Shown: piece by piece, positions 59,339 through 64,000 of the stretch
Numbering within the stretch: the stretch's first letter is position 1
Layout: the number at the start of each line of letters is the position of its first letter
Origin: an uncultured Pseudomonas sp.
Lineage (GTDB): Bacteria; Pseudomonadota; Gammaproteobacteria; Pseudomonadales; Pseudomonadaceae
Direction: 5' to 3'
DNA: 64,000 bases
NCBI RefSeq assembly: GCF_943846705.1
Contig: NZ_OX044366.1
Location: 1,860,001-1,924,000, forward strand
Translations under genes and position numbers: made by a program
Notes under the pieces: model-generated
Database searches by the model: none
What the model saw: the letters and a program-made list of their open reading frames with translations, nothing else
What the model was told of the DNA's origin: nothing

Positions 59339-59650
59339 ATGTACGCAGTAATTGTTACTGGTGGCAAGCAATACAAAGTCGCCGAAGGCGAGTTCCTCAA
59401 GATCGAAAAGCTCGAGCTGGCCACTGGCGAAGCTGTGACTTTCGACCGTGTTCTGCTGATCGGCAATGGCGACGACGTTAAAATCGGCGCGCCGGTTGTT
59501 GAAGGTGCCAAGGTTGTAGCTGAAGTGATCGCCCAGGGCCGTCACGACAAGGTCACCATCATCAAGTTCCGTCGTCGTAAGCACCACATGAAGCGCCAGG
59601 GCCACCGTCAGTGGTACACCGAGATCAAAATCACCGGTATCCAGGCTTAA
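59339..59650 (+). CDS. rplU: 50S ribosomal protein L21
   Basis: 103-residue ribosomal protein. The N-terminal MYAVIVTGGKQYKVAEGEFL and C-terminal KFRRRKHHMKRQGHRQWYT are conserved in bL21. It heads rplU-rpmA-obgE, the usual operon, with a strong sigma-70 promoter upstream and a GGAG ribosome site. Confidence 0.99.
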   Translation: MYAVIVTGGKQYKVAEGEFLKIEKLELATGEAVTFDRVLLIGNGDDVKIGAPVVEGAKVVAEVIAQGRHDKVTIIKFRRRKHHMKRQGHRQWYTEIKITGIQA

Positions 59651-59689
59651 CTCGTTTCAGTCTGATCCCTTCATAGGAGTATTGAACTC

Positions 59690-59947
59690 ATGGCACACAA
59701 AAAAGCTGGCGGTAGTACCCGCAACGGTCGCGACTCAGAAGCCAAACGCCTTGGCGTGAAGATGTATGGCGGCCAGAAAATCATTCCTGGCAACATCATC
59801 GTGCGTCAGCGCGGCACCCAGTTCCACGCCGGTTACGGCGTAGGCATGGGTAAAGATCACACCCTCTTCGCGAAAATCGAAGGCGTGATCAAGTTTGAAG
59901 TAAAAGGCGCGTTCAACCGCCGTTACGTGAGCGTCGTTGCGGCTTAA
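59690..59947 (+). CDS. rpmA: 50S ribosomal protein L27
   Basis: 85 residues starting MAHKKAGGSTRNGRDSEAKR, typical of bL27 whose N-terminus reaches the peptidyl-transferase centre. There is no Firmicute-type cleaved extension. It lies 39 bases after rplU and is closed by a terminator at 59964. Confidence 0.99.
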   Translation: MAHKKAGGSTRNGRDSEAKRLGVKMYGGQKIIPGNIIVRQRGTQFHAGYGVGMGKDHTLFAKIEGVIKFEVKGAFNRRYVSVVAA

Positions 59948-59963
59948 TTGCGCGACTGCTGGG

Positions 59964-59993
59964 AAAGCCCCGTCCTTGCGACGGGGCTTTTTT
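59964..59993 (+). terminator. Terminator after rpmA
   Basis: AAAGCCCCGTC / GACGGGGCTTT with a five-base loop and further T. Strong, yet obgE follows 130 bases later, so obgE probably has its own promoter or depends on read-through. Confidence 0.9.
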
Positions 59994-60122
59994 GTTTCTG
60001 TATTATTGGGGTTCTTGCCAAACTGCCCTGGGTGTTGGCGTTCAGATTGAATGCAGGTCAATTTTGCAAGAACCTGGTGTTTCTCGTTTTAGATAACCCG
60101 CCTTGTTGCGGGAGGCGTACCT

Positions 60123-61346
60123 ATGAAATTCGTCGATGAAGTATCGATTTCTGTAAAGGCCGGTGATGGTGGCAACGGCATGATGAGCTTCCGTCGTGAG
60201 AAGTTCATCGAAAAAGGCGGCCCCAACGGTGGTGATGGTGGTGATGGTGGTTCGATTTATATCGAGGCCTTCGCCAATCTCAATACCTTGGTGGACTACC
60301 GCTATACCCGCCGCTTCCAGGCACCGAATGGTGAGAAGGGCGGCAGTACCGATTGTACGGGTGCCAAGGGTGAGGATCTGATTCTGCCGGTGCCGGTTGG
60401 GACTACGATCATTGATGCGGGTACTCAGGAGGTTATGGGTGACCTGACCAAGCCTGGGCAGCGTTTGCTGGTTGCTCAGGGTGGCTGGCACGGTCTGGGT
60501 AATACTCGCTTCAAGTCCAGTACTAACCGTGCGCCGCGGCAGACCACGCCGGGCAAGCCGGGTGATGCGCGCGACCTGAAGATGGAGTTGAAGGTGTTGG
60601 CGGACGTCGGTCTGCTGGGCTTGCCGAACGCTGGCAAGAGCACCTTTATTCGCTCGGTTTCTGCAGCCAAGCCGAAGGTTGCTGATTATCCGTTCACCAC
60701 CCTGGTGCCGAACCTGGGTGTGGTCAGTGTTGATCGCTACAAGAGCTTTGTGGTCGCGGATATTCCGGGTTTGATCGAGGGTGCTTCTGATGGCGCTGGT
60801 CTGGGGATTCGTTTCCTCAAGCACTTGTCGCGTACCCGTTTGTTGTTGCACCTAGTGGACATGGCGCCGCTGGATCTGACTGATCCTGCTGAGTCGGCGG
60901 CAACAATTGTCGATGAGTTGACCAAGTTCAGTCCGTCGCTGGCGGAGCGTGAGCGCTGGCTGGTGCTGAACAAGGCCGACCAGATTCTCGATGAGGAGCA
61001 AGAGGCGCGTATCGCTGAAATCGTCGCGCGGATCGAGTGGACGGGGCCGGTGTACGTGATCTCTGCCCTGGCTCGCGAGGGGACTGAGCAGCTGTGTTAT
61101 GACATTATGGACTTCCTTGAGGCGCGCGCTGAGCGCATTCAGGAAAACCCAGAGTACGCGGCTGAGTTGGCTGAGCTGGATACGCGCATCGAAGATGAGG
61201 CGCGTGCCCAGTTGCAGGCCTTGGACGACAAGCGTGCGCTGCGTCGTTCCGGTGTTCGCGCGGTGAGCGATGTCGATGAAGACGACAGCTTCTGGGATGA
61301 AGAAGACGAAGAGGATGGCCCGGAAATCATTTACGTCCGGGATTAA
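60123..61346 (+). CDS. obgE: Obg GTPase (ObgE/CgtA)
   Basis: 407-residue GTPase of ribosome assembly and stress. The glycine-rich Obg fold (residues 1-158) has VSISVKAGDGGNGMMSFRRE and GGPNGGDGGDGGSIYIEA; the G domain has G1 GLPNAGKST (about 165-173), DIPGLIEGAS and NKAD. The C-terminal tail is acidic (DEDDSFWDEEDEEDGPE). It follows rpmA at a terminator and leads to proB. Confidence 0.98.
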   Translation: MKFVDEVSISVKAGDGGNGMMSFRREKFIEKGGPNGGDGGDGGSIYIEAFANLNTLVDYRYTRRFQAPNGEKGGSTDCTGAKGEDLILPVPVGTTIIDAGTQEVMGDLTKPGQRLLVAQGGWHGLGNTRFKSSTNRAPRQTTPGKPGDARDLKMELKVLADVGLLGLPNAGKSTFIRSVSAAKPKVADYPFTTLVPNLGVVSVDRYKSFVVADIPGLIEGASDGAGLGIRFLKHLSRTRLLLHLVDMAPLDLTDPAESAATIVDELTKFSPSLAERERWLVLNKADQILDEEQEARIAEIVARIEWTGPVYVISALAREGTEQLCYDIMDFLEARAERIQENPEYAAELAELDTRIEDEARAQLQALDDKRALRRSGVRAVSDVDEDDSFWDEEDEEDGPEIIYVRD

Positions 61347-61358
61347 GCAACTACAACA

Positions 61359-61382
61359 ACGCCGCTTAATTGCGGCGTTTTT
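61359..61382 (+). terminator. Terminator after obgE
   Basis: Stem ACGCCGC/GCGGCGT around a six-base loop, followed by TTTTTG. Confidence 0.88.
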
Positions 61383-61415
61383 GTAATCACAGGTCGCTGC
61401 TGGGGTTGGATGATC

Positions 61416-62534
61416 ATGCGTGACAAGGTAACCGGTGCGCAGCGCTGGGTGGTGAAGATTGGCAGTGCGTTGCTAACGGCAGATGGTCGTGGTCTGGATC
61501 GTGCGGCTATGGCGGTGTGGGTCAAGCAGATGGTTGCGCTGCGCGAGCAGGGTGTGGAGTTGGTGCTGGTGTCCTCTGGGGCGGTAGCTGCAGGCATGAG
61601 TCGCTTGGGTTGGGTGGCGCGACCGAGTGCCATGCACGAGCTGCAGGCGGCTGCAGCAATCGGGCAGATGGTGCTGATCCAGGCCTGGGAGTCGAGCTTT
61701 GCCGAGCACGGTAGGCGCACGGCGCAGATTCTTCTGACCCATGACGACCTGTCTGACCGCAAGCGTTACCTGAATGCGCGCAGCACGCTGCGAACGCTGG
61801 TGGATCTGGATGTGGTGCCGGTGATCAATGAAAACGACACCGTGGTCACCGATGAGATCCGCTTCGGCGATAACGATACCTTGGCGGCATTGGTGGCCAA
61901 CCTGGTCGAGGCTGATCTGCTGGTGATCCTTACGGATCGTGACGGCATGTATAACGCCGATCCGCGGCATAACCCCAATGCCGAGCTGATTTATGAGGCG
62001 CGCGCCGATGATCCGGCGCTGGATGCCGTGGCGGGTGGTGTGGGTGGTGCGTTAGGGCGTGGTGGTATGCAGACCAAGCTGCGTGCGGCGCGCTTGGCGG
62101 CGCGTTCCGGTGCGCATACAGTGATTGTTGGTGGTGCCATCGAGCAGGTGCTGGCGCGGCTCAGGGCGGGCGAGCGTCTGGGTACGCTACTTGCGCCCGA
62201 GCGCGGTATGTTGGCGGCGCGCAAGCAGTGGTTGGCTGGGCATCTGCAGACCCGTGGTGTTCTGGTGTTGGATGAGGGGGCGGTCAAGGCGCTGGCGACC
62301 GGCACGCGGAGTTTGCTGCCGGTTGGCGTGAAAGCTGTGCAGGGTAGCTTTCGTCGTGGTGAGATGGTTGTTTGTGTGGCGGCTGATGGCCGCGAAATTG
62401 CCCGCGGCTTGGCCAATTACAGTGCGCTTGAGGCGCAGAAGATCATCGGTCAGTCGTCGGATGCCATTGAGCGGTTGCTCGGTTATGTGGATGAGCCTGA
62501 GTTGGTGCATCGGGATAATTTGATTCTGGTCTGA
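61416..62534 (+). CDS. proB: Glutamate 5-kinase
   Basis: First enzyme of proline synthesis. The 372 residues from MRDKVTGAQRWVVKIGSALL match the Pseudomonas length; an ATG two codons upstream (61410) is also possible. An amino-acid-kinase domain (VSSGAVAAGM, VINENDTVVTDE, FGDNDTLAALVA) is followed by a C-terminal PUA domain (about 275-350). It follows obgE with a terminator hairpin between and is followed 10 bases later by creA. Confidence 0.97.
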   Translation: MRDKVTGAQRWVVKIGSALLTADGRGLDRAAMAVWVKQMVALREQGVELVLVSSGAVAAGMSRLGWVARPSAMHELQAAAAIGQMVLIQAWESSFAEHGRRTAQILLTHDDLSDRKRYLNARSTLRTLVDLDVVPVINENDTVVTDEIRFGDNDTLAALVANLVEADLLVILTDRDGMYNADPRHNPNAELIYEARADDPALDAVAGGVGGALGRGGMQTKLRAARLAARSGAHTVIVGGAIEQVLARLRAGERLGTLLAPERGMLAARKQWLAGHLQTRGVLVLDEGAVKALATGTRSLLPVGVKAVQGSFRRGEMVVCVAADGREIARGLANYSALEAQKIIGQSSDAIERLLGYVDEPELVHRDNLILV

Positions 62535-62544
62535 GGGTAGGCTG

Positions 62545-63009
62545 ATGCGAGCTGTAAAGGGATTGCTGGGTGCGCTGATGTTGCTGCCTGGGTTGGCAGT
62601 GGCGGAAAAGGTTGGTGAGGTGTCGACGGTTTTCAAGCTTATGGGGCCGAACGACAAGATCGTTGTCGAGGCTTTTGATGATCCCAAGGTGGCGGGGGTG
62701 ACGTGTTACCTGTCGCGGGCCAAGACCGGTGGCGTCAAGGGCGGCCTGGGCTTGGCTGAAGATCGCGCCGAGGCATCGATTGCCTGTCGTCAGGTCGGGC
62801 CAATCAGCTTTCTCGATAAGCTCAAGGAGGGTGAGGAGGTCTTTCGTGAGCGCACTTCGCTGGTGTTCAAGACCATGCAGGTGGTGCGCTTCTTCGATCA
62901 GAAGCGCAATACCCTGGTTTATCTGGTCTACAGCGATCGGGTGATCGAAGGGAGTCCGCAAAATGCGGTGACGGCGATTCCGATTCTGCCCTGGCCGCAA
63001 AAGCCCTAA
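62545..63009 (+). CDS. creA: CreA family periplasmic protein
   Basis: 154-residue exported protein: signal peptide MRAVKGLLGALMLLPGLAVA, then EKVGEVSTVFKLMGPNDKIV and VTCYLSRAKTGGVKGGLGLA, characteristic of CreA. Its role is not established. It starts 10 bases after proB, so the two are likely co-transcribed, and it is closed by a strong terminator. Two Cys (VTCYL, SIACRQ) could form a disulfide. Confidence 0.9.
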   Translation: MRAVKGLLGALMLLPGLAVAEKVGEVSTVFKLMGPNDKIVVEAFDDPKVAGVTCYLSRAKTGGVKGGLGLAEDRAEASIACRQVGPISFLDKLKEGEEVFRERTSLVFKTMQVVRFFDQKRNTLVYLVYSDRVIEGSPQNAVTAIPILPWPQKP

Positions 63010-63010
63010 A

Positions 63011-63041
63011 GAAAAAGCCCGAAGAGATTCGGGCTTTTTCT
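63011..63041 (+). terminator. Terminator after creA
   Basis: GAAAAAGCCCGAA / TTCGGGCTTTTTC around a four-base loop; symmetrical, so it could act in either direction. Confidence 0.92.
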
Positions 63042-63104
63042 TGTGTGTCGTTTGTCGGCTTGGTCTCTGGCTCGCAGGGGTGGTTGCGCTTTTCTCCGGG
63101 CAAT

Positions 63105-63130
63105 AAAAAACCGGCCTAAGCCGGTTTTTT
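63105..63130. terminator. Terminator after rpsT
   Basis: AAAAAACCGGC / GCCGGTTTTTT with a four-base loop, bidirectional. It closes the minus-strand rpsT and backs up the creA terminator. Confidence 0.92.
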
Positions 63131-63157
63131 AACATCTAACAGTGAGTCGCTAGCGGC

Positions 63158-63436
63158 TTAGGCAGCTGCAGCTTGGCTCAGTGCTTTGATGTGGCCATTC
63201 AGGCGGCTCTTATGGCGAGCTGCTTTGTTCTTGTGGATGATGCCTTTATCGGCCATACGGTCGATTACCGGCACAGCCAGGGTGTAAGCGGTTGTTGCAA
63301 GAGCAGCATCTTTAGCTTCAATAGCCTTGATAACGTTCTTGATGTAAGTACGGACCATCGAGCGCTGGCTGGCGTTATGGCTACGACGCTTCTCAGCCTG
63401 TTTTGCGCGTTTTTTGGCAGAAGGTGTATTGGCCAC
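63158..63436 (-). CDS. rpsT: 30S ribosomal protein S20
   Basis: 92-residue ribosomal protein. The reading frame begins with GTG, encoding MANTPSAKKRAKQAEKRRSH, with AGGAG seven bases upstream; a more distant in-frame ATG would add 13 unrelated residues. S20 genes often use a non-ATG start (TTG in E. coli), linked to autoregulation. A sigma-70 promoter with TTGACA lies upstream. Confidence 0.98.
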   Translation of the reverse strand: MANTPSAKKRAKQAEKRRSHNASQRSMVRTYIKNVIKAIEAKDAALATTAYTLAVPVIDRMADKGIIHKNKAARHKSRLNGHIKALSQAAAA

Positions 63437-63487
63437 CGTCAAGCTCCTCGAAAAAATTCTGGGGGTTACAAACAAATAAGGCCGCGA

Positions 63488-63516
63488 ATCATGCCGATAT
63501 GAGGGCGTGCTGTCAA
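63488..63516 (-). promoter_or_regulatory. Sigma-70 promoter for rpsT
   Basis: On the minus strand TTGACA (63516-63511), a 17-base spacer and CATGAT (63493-63488). Transcription begins near 63481, giving a leader of about 45 bases. Confidence 0.8.
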
Positions 63517-63631
63517 CCCCGTAGGCTTTTCCCTGTGCTGGCCTGACCAGTGGCTGGGCGCTACACTCGTCGCCTTTGCGCGACGGCGGGTTTTCCGCGG
63601 CTGTGCTTGTTTGCGGAAATCGAATTATTAC

Positions 63632-64000
63632 ATGAATTTGCTCAAGTCGTTGGCCGCTGTCAGCTCCATGACCATGCTTTCGCGTGTGCTGGGCTTTGTA
63701 CGCGACACCATTATTGCTCGCACCTTCGGTGCTGGCGTGGCCTCGGACGCCTTTGTGGTGGCGTTCAAATTGCCCAATTTGCTGCGGCGTATTTTTGCTG
63801 AGGGGGCGTTTTCCCAGGCTTTTGTGCCGATTCTGGCCGAATATAAAACTCAGCAGGGCGATGAGGCTGCACGCACTTTTCTCGCTTATGTGACTGGCTT
63901 GCTGACCCTGGTGCTGGCGCTGGTCACCTTTATCGGCATTCTGGCTGCGCCGTGGATCGTCTGGGCCTCCGCGCCGGGCTTTGCCGATGAGGCGGAGCGC
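63632..64000 (+). CDS. murJ: Lipid II flippase MurJ (3' end outside window)
   Basis: Moves the peptidoglycan precursor lipid II across the inner membrane. The 123 visible residues begin MNLLKSLAAVSSMTMLSRVL and contain FVRDTIIARTFGAGVASDAF, FKLPNLLRRIFAEGAFSQAF and the start of the next helices, all strongly typical of MurJ (MviN). The family is about 510 residues, so roughly three quarters lies beyond base 64000. It diverges from rpsT with 195 bases between. Confidence 0.97.
   Translation, partial: MNLLKSLAAVSSMTMLSRVLGFVRDTIIARTFGAGVASDAFVVAFKLPNLLRRIFAEGAFSQAFVPILAEYKTQQGDEAARTFLAYVTGLLTLVLALVTFIGILAAPWIVWASAPGFADEAER

Noticed and set aside
1..64000. CRISPR arrays, tRNA, rRNA, transposase or prophage genes
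   Set aside because: No regularly spaced repeat series, no cloverleaf or rRNA-like stretch, and no integrase or transposase motif was found on either strand. Only short non-coding repeats are present.

Overview
The window looks like a chromosomal core segment of a Pseudomonas species. It is GC-rich. Nearly every protein reads as a Pseudomonas-type version (Fis, AccB, DusB, RetS-, GcbA- and MorA-like signalling proteins, CioAB oxidase). From memory, the gene order follows P. aeruginosa in two long blocks: PA4839-PA4862 (speA back to the urea transporter) and roughly PA4562-PA4576 (murJ to a Lon-like protease). No database search was possible, so all names rest on motifs, lengths, and remembered families and synteny.

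Layout. 1-5.6 kb holds the urea ABC transporter urtABCDE on the minus strand (urtE is cut by the left edge), preceded by a sigma-54 promoter and an NtrC-type box. 6.0-9.5 kb has a MarC-family membrane protein and the hybrid sensor retS. 9.6-21 kb is a minus-strand housekeeping run: purD, purH, fis, dusB, a zinc-ribbon membrane protein, prmA, accC, accB, aroQ, dsbD. 21-29.6 kb has a chemoreceptor (ctpL-like), a diguanylate cyclase (gcbA-like), then on the plus strand a DUF2333 protein, a Nudix hydrolase, a SUI1/YciH protein and speA. 29.6-37.2 kb is mixed: ada, a RIO-type kinase, a zinc metallopeptidase, a DUF411 protein, a small membrane protein, trmA, an AzgA-type purine permease and a DJ-1 protein. 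37.3-40.3 kb is the cyanide-insensitive oxidase cioAB with a small DUF2474-type protein. 40.4-43 kb is a polar amino-acid ABC transporter. 43.3-49 kb is glyA and the very large morA. 49.2-53.6 kb has ettA and a Lon-like protease. 53.7-57.6 kb has two small proteins, a light/photolyase module (small protein, FeS photolyase, DUF2256) and an FKBP isomerase. 57.7-64 kb has a Fur-boxed small gene, ispB, rplU-rpmA-obgE-proB-creA, rpsT and the start of murJ.

How it works together. The window mixes central metabolism (purines, fatty-acid carboxylation, isoprenoid quinones, proline, one-carbon units) with a notable concentration of lifestyle-switch signalling (RetS, GcbA, MorA). The mobile component is light: no transposase, phage, CRISPR array, tRNA or rRNA was seen, but at least seven short palindromic or REP/MITE-like repeats sit in intergenic gaps, one of which supplies the Nudix stop codon. 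Regulatory sites visible by eye are the sigma-54/NtrC pair at urtA, an Anr-like box before cioA, a Fur-like box before the 75-residue gene, sigma-70 promoters for rplU and rpsT, and two perfect DnaA boxes flanking a small unknown gene.

I found no clearly new multi-gene system. The best leads are a candidate small RNA between speA and ada, the Fur-boxed small gene, the Lon-like protease with altered Walker motifs, the photolyase cassette with its TTGTAC repeats, and the degenerate receiver and kinase motifs in GcbA and RetS.
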